Source: Planctomycetota bacterium
GTDB taxonomy: Bacteria > Planctomycetota > UBA1135 > GCA-002686595
Assembly (NCBI GenBank): GCA_016709875.1
Contig: JADJLZ010000008.1
Span: forward strand, 1-17,483
Reading direction: 5' to 3'
DNA: 17,483 nucleotides
This document shows, in pieces, positions 1-5,946 of this stretch (its first letter is position 1; every line of letters begins with the position of its first letter). A program made the position numbers and the translations under genes. The notes below the pieces were generated by a model, which was not told the origin of the DNA, searched no databases, and saw only the letters and a program-made list of their open reading frames with translations.

Positions 1-31
1 GCCTAGCTGGTCAATTCGGATGGAAGTGCTC

Positions 32-432
32 TCACGCGTATTGACCGATGCGGTCGTAAAATCGCATCACGCTTGCCTTGCTTGGAATAATTGTGAGTAT
101 CGTGACTTTATGGCGATAGTCGAATCCTCCCCAGTGTATCCGTATTCAGGGCCTTTGTAGCTATTTCCATCCGGCTGGATGAAACTAACTTTGATCCCAG
201 TCAAGGCTGGCATCCGTGGATGTCTTGTTGAAGATGCGGAACGCGATGCCGGCAGTCGTGGGGAAGAACTCGAACGCGAAAAGACTCCGTCGGCGTACTT
301 CAGCGGCTCATCCGTCGCAGGCGAGGTCAGCGTCGAGGCGTACGTGATGTGATACGTCGTCGCGCAGCCGGATGCTATCTAGGGCAAGGCGCTAGCCTCA
401 ACGAACTGAAAAAGAACCGATCGGGGATTCAT
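32..432 (-). pseudogene. Putative lipoprotein, unknown function, frameshifted
   Basis: I read a single protein on the minus strand whose parts lie in different frames. The start is ATG at 432, giving MNPRSVLF. A lipobox-like ASGC follows at about 370, then a piece with TTYHITYAS and ending DEPLKYADGVF, then FEFFPTTAGIAFRIFNKT continuing to DWDQS, then SFIQPDGNSYK, then EDSTIAIKSRYS, and finally TIIPSKASVMRFYDR to a stop at 32-34. At least four frame changes, plus an in-frame TAG before the lipobox, separate these pieces, so I treat it as one gene broken by indels. The DWDQSSFIxPDGNSYK pattern resembles small outer-surface lipoproteins of unknown function, but I cannot name the family. The C-terminus may run past the window edge. 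This stretch is visibly less GC-rich than the rest of the window. No clear ribosome site precedes the ATG. Confidence 0.5.
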
Positions 433-496
433 GCGACTGAATGGGTTAGTGACAATGGGCTGAAGGACGATAACTCCATGATGCTAAGTGTGGTGA

Positions 497-1002
497 TCAC
501 GAAACACCTGCACTGGCAGGGGGCGAGATGAGCACACCGCCTCGGGTTGCGCAGCCGGCCAGCGCTCTCACTACCGCCACCCGAGTCTCGCCCGGCTTGC
601 TTCCGAGCGCATCGATCAGGATTCGATCGAACACCGCGTCCGACTCAGCCGACAGCGCCGGACGCATCTTGAACCCATCATGTGCTGTTCGAAGTCGAAA
701 CGGCACACGAGCTTCGATGGTGAAATCCTGGCCTCCCGCAGCCGTGCCTCGAAGTCAACACGGCACACGAGCGCATGTTGATCGGGTGCAGCGGTCGCTA
801 GATCAGGCTCGACGCTTGCGCGCATCGAAGGCGTCGGGGTGTAGTCCAGGACGGTCGGTACCTGGTCGGGCTGCGCCGTGCTCATGGCCATCGCGTCGGG
901 TTCGAGAGGCTCTGGGCCTGCTCGGTGCGCGATGAGCATGGCGAGCCCTGCGAAGGCGGAGGCGGAGAGGACGAGGGCGATGAGGGCTCTGCGGTGGTTC
1001 AT
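497..1002 (-). CDS. Small exported or membrane-anchored protein, unknown function, one frameshift
   Basis: The ATG at 1002 starts MNHRRALIALVLSASAFAGL, a positively charged N-tip followed by a single hydrophobic helix that could be a signal peptide or an anchor. A proline/alanine-rich linker follows. The readable protein then moves to another frame near 710-770, where it continues as DFTIEARVPFRLRTAHDGF and DRILIDALGSKPGETRVAVV to a stop at 497-499. The join is inferred from the run of plausible protein in both frames. The start lies 4 bases after the stop of the 42-residue gene upstream, so the two are probably co-translated. A TTG upstream at 1020 is possible but would overlap that gene. 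I do not recognise the family. A 23-bp near-repeat lies inside (690-712 and 750-772). Confidence 0.5.
690..772 (-). repeat. Pair of 23-bp near-identical direct repeats, 60 bp apart
   Basis: CGAAGTCGAAACGGCACACG (start of 690-712) and CGAAGTCAACACGGCACACG (start of 750-772) match at 21 of 23 bases over the full units. The 60-base offset is a multiple of three. They encode LVCRFDF and LVCRVDF in one minus-strand frame of the protein at 497-1002. Confidence 0.5.
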
Positions 1003-1006
1003 GGCG

Positions 1007-1135
1007 TCATCTGTTGCCAACGACTGGGGATGCCATGTAGACGAACCACGTCACCACGCCCATCACGACCACTGCGGCGAGCCCAACGCCGAGAAGCACG
1101 GCGAGTGCGCGGTTCCTGATCACGCGAGCGGTCAT
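1007..1135 (-). CDS. 42-residue single-pass membrane protein
   Basis: This is an intact 42-codon frame starting MTARVIRNRALAVLLGVGL. A basic N-terminus is followed by one long hydrophobic helix (about residues 10-34) and a short tail ending VVGNR, so the topology is most likely a single transmembrane segment. Its ATG (1135-1133) overlaps the TGA of the upstream gene (1134-1132) in an ATGA arrangement, and its own TGA lies 4 bases before the next ATG at 1002. That double coupling is the best evidence that it is a real gene, since it is too short to score well on its own. Function is unknown. It may be a small partner of the neighbouring membrane proteins, which is inference from context. Confidence 0.6.
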   Translation of the reverse strand: MTARVIRNRALAVLLGVGLAAVVVMGVVTWFVYMASPVVGNR

Positions 1136-1382
1136 GGCGCAACGATCGTCCGCCTCCTGCGCGGGGCTGTCGACGCCGGGAGCACTTCAAGGGCGTCGTA
1201 GGACAGCGTGCCTCGGGTTTCTGGAGGCCGGGCCGCGGCGATGCTTGCAGCAGAAAACCGAGCACGACGCCAGTAGCCGCCGCGAGCAGGATGCGTGCCC
1301 AAAGAGCGGACACATCGCGCAGCTGCCATAAGGGAGCCGAAGAGGCATAGACCGCGACGCCCATCGGATTCTTGAACTTCAT
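1132..1382 (-). CDS. Small membrane protein, unknown function, one frameshift
   Basis: The ATG at 1382 gives MKFKNPMGVAVYASSAPLWQ, then a hydrophobic segment reading ARILLAAATGVVLGFLL at about residues 27-43, then a proline-rich stretch. A frame change near 1250 restores a tail ending with LSYDALEVLPASTAP and RRRRTIVAP before TGA at 1134-1132. The predicted product is about 82 residues with one membrane span. A GGAGG-type ribosome site lies about 12-16 bases upstream of the ATG, in the 19-base gap after the preceding stop. The stop overlaps the start of the 42-residue gene. I do not recognise the family. It sits in a row of five short membrane or lipoprotein genes on the same strand. Confidence 0.5.
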
Positions 1383-1401
1383 TGCGGCGGGACAGCCTCC
1401 G

Positions 1402-1810
1402 CTACTTGGACTCCGTACCCAGGGTGACATCGAAGGGCATCGTCACACCCGGCAGGAGTTCGACACGCATGTCGGTGTCTCCTCCGCCACCAGGCGCGGC
1501 GCGCGGTGTTCCCATCCGGATGATGTAGAGCCCGGAGGAACTTCCAGGCGGAAGCTGCCATCGGAGGCCGGGATCACGTCGCGGACCAGGTTCCCGTCGG
1601 ACTCGCGCAGCAACTGGACCCACGGTCTGGGTGGATCGCCGGAAAGTACGCTGTCCGCATCACCCCCCACAGTTCCGTCTGCGCGAGCGGCCCGAACCTG
1701 ATGTGTCCCTCGATCGCGCTCGATGCCGGACGGCACGCTCCAAGCGCGAGCAGTGCTGGGATCAGGACCGTGACGAAGACGGGAGCCTTGACACGGGCCG
1801 CTGTCGCCAC
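1402..1810 (-). CDS. Lipoprotein with carboxypeptidase-regulatory-like beta-sandwich, frameshifted
   Basis: A GTG at 1810 starts a signal sequence (VFVTVLIPALLALGAC) that ends in a lipobox-like LGAC, so the mature protein should be lipid-anchored. The following piece reads IEGHIRFGPLAQTEL, then in the next frame WVQLLRESDGNLVRDVIPAS and DGSFRLEVPPG, then in a third frame GLYIIRMG and DMRVELLPGVTMPFDVTLG to a TAG at 1404-1402. The pattern 'DGSFxLEVPPGLYxIR...VELxPG' is typical of carboxypeptidase regulatory-like or CNA-B-like beta-sandwich domains, which are structural rather than catalytic. Two frame shifts lie near 1650 and 1540. The start is uncertain; an ORF in the same frame extends further upstream with poor protein-like content. 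Confidence 0.5.
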
Positions 1811-1826
1811 GAGATCTCGATCGGGA

Positions 1827-2133
1827 TCACCGCTGGCTCCCCGTCTCCCGTCGTGCCACGCGCAAGGCCCAACTCCGTCCCAGACCGAGGACAAGGACCG
1901 TCGCGCCGAGAAGCGCGAGGCGAGCAGCTCTGGACCATGCGATGCAGGCGGCTCGCTCCAACCGCAGTGCACGGAGCCGTTTCCGTGGGGACCGCTGCCG
2001 GAGAGGCGAGGATCGGGGATCCAAGGAGGAGCCTCCAGCCGACGACCGGGCAGAGGACCGAGGTGGCTGTAAGCCCGGCGACGAACAAGAGCCGCGCGAT
2101 CCTCGGCTCGCCTGGGCGCTTCATCGCGGCCAT
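1827..2133 (-). CDS. Two-span membrane protein, unknown function, one frameshift
   Basis: The ATG at 2133 (or a second ATG at 2124 giving MKRPGEPRIARLL) starts a protein with a hydrophobic helix LLFVAGLTATSVLCPVVGW. After a frame change around 1970-2000 it continues as ERAACIAWSRAARLALLGAT and a second hydrophobic helix ATVLVLGLG, ending RVARRETGSQR at a TGA at 1829-1827. About 100 residues and two membrane spans are expected. The next gene starts about 16 bases further on, so this looks like the first gene of the run 2133 to 497. No family is recognised. The frame change is inferred because both halves look like membrane protein and the first frame's continuation does not. Confidence 0.45.
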
Positions 2134-2656
2134 GCTCGATCCGGCTGGGATTCGTGTCAGGCAGGGCCGGTTGCGCCCCTCGGATCACCTCCGCCGCCCC
2201 TTCACCAGAGCCCACCTATCGATCCATCCCCGCCCGGGGAGCCACTTCTGGCGAAACGCGTGCGGCGTGACGCGCAGGGCGGTTAACGGGAGCCGCGCGG
2301 GTGCGCAGGAAACCCAGCGGATCCAAGGATTTCCGCGCGCCGCGCAGTCTCTGGTTCGCGTGCATCGTCCGGGTCCCCCACTTGATTCGGCACACAATCG
2401 CTCGGACCCAGGACGCGTCTCTGAGCCGCAGCGGAGAATCGATCCGGGAGGCGAAAATAGTGAACACACGGGTCAAACCACGCGTCCCGATCGTTCCGGA
2501 GGCTGCTCAGTCGATCACCGATCAACCCGAATCGGCTCCCGCAGCGCGACCTCCCGATCGCGAGGAATACCCTGCTCTTGGGGCCCAGCGAGTGCTCCCT
2601 CCCAACCCTTCAGGTCGCGAGCGTCGCGCCTGCACGGCAGCGACGACCCGGCCACT
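2134..2656. other. Gap with no gene I can support
   Basis: This 523-base stretch lies between two minus-strand genes. The longest candidate is a plus-strand frame beginning with GTG at 2301 and ending at 2741, but it runs into the 3' end of the minus-strand gene on the other side and has no recognisable motif. Minus-strand frames here (for example 2283-2525) are equally featureless. Because neighbouring genes are frameshifted every few hundred bases, a broken gene could be hidden here. No hairpin or repeat stood out. Confidence 0.3.
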
Positions 2657-3301
2657 CTATCGAGGAACTCCGGTCGCAGAGACGCTCAGCAGCGAGCCGA
2701 AGATCATGGGATCCTCACCTCCGGCACACGCGTTCACGTAGATCCTCTCGTCGACGCGTGGCCATCCGCCTCCCAAGAGGCTCCGCCGACCCGCGCCGGA
2801 AAGTGATCTCGACCCCGTCTCCGCCAGGATTATAGACATCGATGATGCGGTAGGGCGTGCCACTCGAAGTGAAGATCGGCTTGGTCAACACCCAGCGCAC
2901 CTTGCCCTCCTGCTCAACCGGTGCGTTCGTGCGCGCGTCCGCAGGCTGATCCGCGATCCGGCGGATGAGGAGCGCGTGGTAGGAGGTCGTCGGCCCCGAT
3001 TGGGCCGCGAGACCGACGAGCAGCCCCTCGTTCGAAAGGAAGGAGGCGGAGTGCGCCCTCCACGACTCTCGCCGCGGGATCGAGCAGGTCCAGCTCCAGA
3101 GTGCGAGTGCTCGCGAAACCCGCCTCGCCGCGAAGCTCCACCGTGAGCTTGTTTCCGCCGGGCGTGGCGAGCGCGACCGTACCGAGTCCCTGGATCCAAC
3201 GCTTGTCGAGCACTTCGGGTGCAGGGGCGGAGGCAGGGGGAACGGGCTGTGGTGCGAGCAGGGCGACCAGGGCGACCAGGGCGAGCGCTAGTCGTGTTCA
3301 T
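2657..3301 (-). CDS. Secreted protein, unknown function, frameshifted
   Basis: The ATG at 3301 (MNTTSA) leads, after one indel, into a clear signal peptide reading ALALVALVALLAPQPVPPAS. The mature part reads EVLDKRWIQGLGTVALATPG, KLTVELRGEAGFASTRTLEL and LLDPAARVVEG. It then switches frame to SFLSNEGLLVGLAAQSGPTT and SYHALLIRRIADQPADART, continues as VRWVLTKPIFTSSGTPYRII and DVYNPGGDGVEITF, and ends with ERIYVNACAGGEDPMIFGS to a stop at 2657. At least three frame changes are needed. The reconstructed length is about 210 residues. The tail (IDVYNPGGDGVEITF and later) looks like an extracellular beta-rich domain. I do not recognise the family. It lies 139 bases downstream of the creatininase-family gene on the same strand, so the two may be co-transcribed. 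Confidence 0.55.
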
Positions 3302-3440
3302 GGTCTATCCATCCTTGGGTTGAGTCCGCTACGCGGGGTCCTTTCGCGTGTTTGTGGAGGCGCGCAAGACCGTCCGAGAATCCGACCCGCGCTGACGGAT
3401 CTCCACCACGCCCCCGCCCGTCACCGTCCTGCTCCGCGCC

Positions 3441-4371
3441 CTACTTCTTCTGCTTCTCGAGCCAGGCGCGCTGCTTCGCTTCGAGCGCGGCGTCGCGCTC
3501 GTTCGCGGAAACGTCGCCGGATCGACGCCGTCGAGGATCTTGAGCGACACCTCGAGCGCGGCTGCAGCGAAGGATTTCCAGATCGTCTCGCCCAGCGCTG
3601 CGCTCGACTGGCGCGGCGAGCCCAGGTAGCCGGGCCAACTGGCGGGTTTGGTCGCGTCGAAGGCTTGCGCGAGTGTCGCGCCCGTGACGATCGGCGCCTC
3701 TTTGTAGAGCGGTGAGACCAACTCGGGCTTCAGGTAGAGCAACAGGCTCGTCTCGTCCATGCCCGCGTGGAGCGAGACGCCTTCTTCTGCGCGTCCGTGA
3801 GTCCCTGGAGCGCGCTGCCCCAGCCGCCGAGCACGGGGATCAGGCCCCAGAGATGGACCATGCGGCCGCCGTAGACATCGTGGAAGTAGTCGCCGGCCTG
3901 GTCGAGCGCGCGGTTGTGAGCGGTGCGCCGTGCACGTGCACGACGAAGATCCAGCGAAAGCCCTGGTCGCCGAGTTCGGTGGCGAGGTCCATGAACGCTG
4001 CCCGCAGCGTCGACGGTCGCACGGCGTAGGTGCCGGGAAACTGAAGTGCCCGCCGAGCTCGTTCGAGCCGCTGGCACCGAGCGGAACCTGCGGAAACACG
4101 AGCACGGTCCAGCCCGGCTTCTGGGCGGCGATCCCGCGCGCGAGTTCGTCGGTCAAGCGCTCGCTCAGCACGCCGTCGGTGTAGGCCGGCAGATAGGGCC
4201 CGTGCTCCTCGAGGATTCCGCCCGGCAAGATCACGAGGGTCTTCGAGGCGATCGAGCGCGCGAATCTGCGTCGTGTTGAGCTCGGTGACGCGCCGGACCT
4301 GCGCTTCTGCGGTCGAGAAGCCGAGCGAGGCGACGAGCGCGAGGAAAAGCGAGAGAGCAGAGCTGGAACAT
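3441..4371 (-). CDS. Secreted creatininase-family amidohydrolase, frameshifted
   Basis: The ATG at 4371 is preceded by a good ribosome site (AGAGGAG, about 7 bases away). It opens a signal peptide (MFQLCSLAF, then after an indel LALVASLGFSTAEAQ), so the enzyme acts outside the cytoplasm. The core begins ILPGGILEEHGPYLPAYTDG. The Glu-x-His and the Asp nine residues after the His match the creatininase metal ligands E34, H36 and D45 in spacing. Further pieces read LRAAFMDLATELGDQGFRWI, FVVHVHGAPL then HNRALDQAGDYFHDVYGGRM, VSLHAGMDETSLLLYLKPEL, and a C-terminus ANERDAALEAKQRAWLEKQKK-like ending at 3441. HAGxxETS is a family hallmark. About 295 residues are expected, close to the family's usual 240-280 plus a signal. 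At least five indels break it. The substrate is unknown; the family also includes lactam and formamide hydrolases. Confidence 0.75.
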
Positions 4372-4632
4372 GCGGAACTCCTCTGGGCCTGGGACAGGAA
4401 AGAGATATCGATGGATCAGCCTACCCGTGTTGGAATCGGTCGCGCGCGGACGTCTGGATGCGTGCGCGAGCGACGGGCGATTTCCTGAGGAGAATTCCGG
4501 GGCACCGCGCAGCACTCTGGGCTCCAGGCTCGCAGCACGGAGGAAGCGCACAGTCGCTGGAGCTCGAGAGGGGTCCGCGGGCCTCGCGCGTTGGGATCCC
4601 CAGCCCGCATTCCCCCATGCCGCAGGCCGAAG
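4372..4632. other. Intergenic region upstream of the creatininase-family gene
   Basis: The 261 bases between the stop of the zinc-ribbon gene and the start of the creatininase-family gene, both on the minus strand, hold no gene I can support. The ribosome site AGAGGAG at about 4379-4385 (minus strand) belongs to the downstream gene. I could not identify a convincing pair of promoter hexamers. Confidence 0.35.
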
Positions 4633-5064
4633 CTACAGGCGCTGGCGCTCGCTCGCCGGGCGGCTCCCGCAACGTCGCATGTCGTTCACGGCCTCTGCGA
4701 TGCCTGCGACGACGAGAAGGAAGGCACAGCCGAGGACTCCCTGGAAGATCGCGGCGATTCCCGCCACGATCGACCACGAGCGTGGATCGTCGAGGCCGGA
4801 AGGTCCGCCCGCGAACGGGCTCGCGAACCAGATCCAGATCGCGGCGCCGCCTCCGGTGCAGAGCAGGATCCAGGCGCACACTCGAAGGACCAAGACTGCC
4901 CCGCCGTCGGTGTTTTCGCGATTCGGTCCGATGGTGGCGGTCGAACGGCCCTCAGGGCCGTCGCTGCCGACCGGTTCTCCCGCCACCGAGTAGGGAGATC
5001 GTCCGCACTTCGGGCAGGTGGGACGGTCAAAGAAGGTTCTTGTCCCGCAGTACGCGCAGATCAT
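4633..5064 (-). CDS. Zinc-ribbon membrane protein
   Basis: The protein starts MICAYCGTRTFFDRPTCPKC, a CxxC...CxxC zinc ribbon with cysteines at residues 3, 6, 17 and 20. Two hydrophobic helices follow: ILLCTGGGAAIWIWF (about residues 60-78) and IVAGIAAIFQGVLGCAFLLV (about 98-118). The product has 143 residues and the frame is intact to its stop at 4633. Similar zinc-ribbon plus two-span proteins are common and uncharacterised in bacteria; the ribbon is expected to face the cytoplasm. I chose the ATG at 5064 because it places the ribbon at the N-terminus; a TTG at 5088 would add eight residues. The gene lies 33 bases after the DNA-binding protein gene on the same strand and may be its operon partner. 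Confidence 0.7.
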   Translation of the reverse strand: MICAYCGTRTFFDRPTCPKCGRSPYSVAGEPVGSDGPEGRSTATIGPNRENTDGGAVLVLRVCAWILLCTGGGAAIWIWFASPFAGGPSGLDDPRSWSIVAGIAAIFQGVLGCAFLLVVAGIAEAVNDMRRCGSRPASERQRL

Positions 5065-5097
5065 GGCGGCCCCGGACTGGGATCCCAACGCGCGCCC

Positions 5098-5496
5098 CTA
5101 CTTCGCGAAGTACATCGTCCCGCGCTTCAGGCCCTTCACCTTGACCTTCTTGCCGGCGATCAGCTTCTGCATCGGGAGGCGCATGGTCTTCACATCGGTA
5201 CCGAGCGCTGCCGCGATCTGCTCGCCGCGCGCGCCGGGATTCGCCTTCACGTGCGCAAGCAGCTGATCGCTGAACGCTTCGAGGTCGGCGGCGCTGCGCT
5301 TAGCGCCGATTGCGGCCGCGGGCTTGCGCGCGAGGGGACGGGCGCTCTTGCGCGGCGCCGCGCGCGTGGGCTTCACGTCACCGATGACGAGGCTCAGCTT
5401 GGCATGCACCTCTTCCAGCGCGGCGCGGCGCATGAGCAGAGAGAGGTCGCTGGCGAACTGGGCAACAAGGGAATCGATGTCTGTGGTGTTGGGCAT
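5098..5496 (-). CDS. DNA-binding protein with C-terminal winged-helix-like domain
   Basis: This intact 132-residue frame starts MPNTTDIDSLVAQFASDLSL. The N-terminal 45 residues look helical and possibly coiled-coil (LLMRRAALEEVHAKL). A central basic, alanine- and proline-rich linker (RAAPRKSARPLARKPAAA) follows. The C-terminal part reads KANPGARGEQIAAALGTDVK then TMRLPMQKLIAGKKVKVKG and LKRGTMYFAK, a pattern of the small helix-turn-helix modules in which two helices are followed by a basic wing. Similar proteins in myxobacteria and planctomycetes are annotated simply as DNA-binding. It is probably cytoplasmic and nucleoid-associated or regulatory. It lies 36 bases after the SelW-like gene. 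A TATGAT stands exactly 6 bases before the ATG, consistent with a leaderless transcript of its own. Confidence 0.75.
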   Translation of the reverse strand: MPNTTDIDSLVAQFASDLSLLMRRAALEEVHAKLSLVIGDVKPTRAAPRKSARPLARKPAAAIGAKRSAADLEAFSDQLLAHVKANPGARGEQIAAALGTDVKTMRLPMQKLIAGKKVKVKGLKRGTMYFAK

Positions 5497-5502
5497 CGCG
5501 GC

Positions 5503-5508
5503 ATCATA
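5503..5508 (-). promoter_or_regulatory. Possible -10 element (TATGAT), leaderless start
   Basis: On the minus strand TATGAT is followed by GCCGCG and then the ATG at 5496. Five of six bases match the sigma-70 -10 consensus. Transcription would begin at or next to the start codon. I see no good -35 at 17 bases upstream and no ribosome site before this ATG. Confidence 0.4.
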
Positions 5509-5532
5509 GCCAAACCCGGTGTTCGCCGTGCA

Positions 5533-5790
5533 TCAGGACCCCGAGCCGACCTTCGCGCGCACGGCCTGGACGACAGCGCCGGCCGCGGGCCACCCGCCGC
5601 CGAAGAGCCTGCTCAACAATCCCCCGCCGCGCGCCGCGACGGTCTGGCCGTCGACTTGGATTTCGAATTGGCCGGGAGTGCCGACCACGAGTTCGGTCGA
5701 CGTTCCGAATTCCTGATCGATGGCGGCAGCGAGACTCGCTGCCCGTTCGCGGTAGCCTCAGGCTTGGCAGTACAGGATGCGGATGTTCAT
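5533..5790 (-). CDS. SelW-like selenoprotein (Rdx family) with in-frame TGA
   Basis: From the ATG at 5790 the frame reads MNIRILYCQA, then TGA (5760-5758), then GYRERAASLAAAIDQEFGT, STELVVGTPGQFEIQVDGQT, VAARGGGLLSRLFGGGWPAA and GAVVQAVRAKVGSGS to a TGA at 5535-5533, 85 residues in all. This matches the SelW/SelT/SelH (Rdx) thioredoxin-like family: a first beta strand ending YCxxU, GY with a basic helix, and G-x-F-E-x-x-V-D-G. The TGA falls exactly on the second position of the CxxU/CxxC redox pair. A SECIS-like hairpin follows at 5725-5743. Family members are small cytoplasmic thiol or selenol redox proteins of poorly defined substrate. The reading is intact apart from the TGA, and the gene lies in the cleanest part of the window. 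The alternative is a Cys-to-stop base error. The genome should carry selA, selB, selC and selD; none is in this window. Confidence 0.8.
5725..5743 (-). promoter_or_regulatory. Bacterial SECIS-like hairpin
   Basis: On the minus strand GGCAGCG (5743-5737) pairs perfectly with CGCTGCC (5731-5725) around the loop AGTCT (5736-5732). The loop G is 23 bases after the in-frame TGA. Bacterial SECIS elements lie just downstream of the UGA, carry a G early in a small apical loop, and are bound by SelB. The E. coli fdhF element has a closely similar GGUCU loop. The hairpin is inside the coding sequence, as expected for bacteria. Confidence 0.65.
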
Positions 5791-5799
5791 GGTTCGCGC

Positions 5800-5805
5800 A
5801 GGATA
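5800..5805 (-). promoter_or_regulatory. Possible -10 element (TATCCT) of the SelW-like gene
   Basis: On the minus strand TATCCT stands 9 bases before the ATG at 5790, which would leave an untranslated leader of only 2-3 bases. It matches the TANNNT form seen before other genes here. The nearest purine-rich stretch (GACGAGG) is upstream of it. Confidence 0.25.
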
Positions 5806-5885
5806 CCTCGTCCCCTGCGCGGAGCGCGAAACCGCAACACGGGATCCCGCGAGCGCATGGACGACCCCGCGCACGCCACCCAGCG

Positions 5886-5914
5886 TTGACACCCGCGCAG
5901 ATCGCGGGTACTCC
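5886..5914 (+). promoter_or_regulatory. Promoter with an inverted repeat filling its spacer
   Basis: TTGACA (5886-5891) is a perfect -35 hexamer. Seventeen bases later comes TACTCC (5909-5914), a weak -10. The spacer is almost wholly an inverted repeat, ACCCGCG (5891-5897), CAGAT, CGCGGGT (5903-5909). It lies in the divergent gap between the SelW-like gene and the beta-propeller gene at 5947. The repeat could be an operator for a dimeric regulator, or a hairpin if transcribed from elsewhere. Confidence 0.4.
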
Positions 5915-5946
5915 GAAGTGCCCTTTCCTCACCGGAGCCACGCACC

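Noticed and set aside
2301..2741. Plus-strand frame of 146 codons with a GTG start and a GGGAG upstream
   Set aside because: There is no motif or signal peptide, codon use is unlike the clean genes, and its end overlaps the 3' end of a convincing minus-strand gene.
1631..2806. A 391-codon plus-strand frame
   Set aside because: It is rich in Arg, Ser and Pro with no domain, and the minus strand shows signal peptides, lipoboxes and coupled starts across the same bases.
3260..3290. Short tandem repeat GGGCGACCA as a regulatory or CRISPR-like repeat
   Set aside because: It encodes the repeated ALV of a signal peptide on the minus strand, so it is simple coding repetition.
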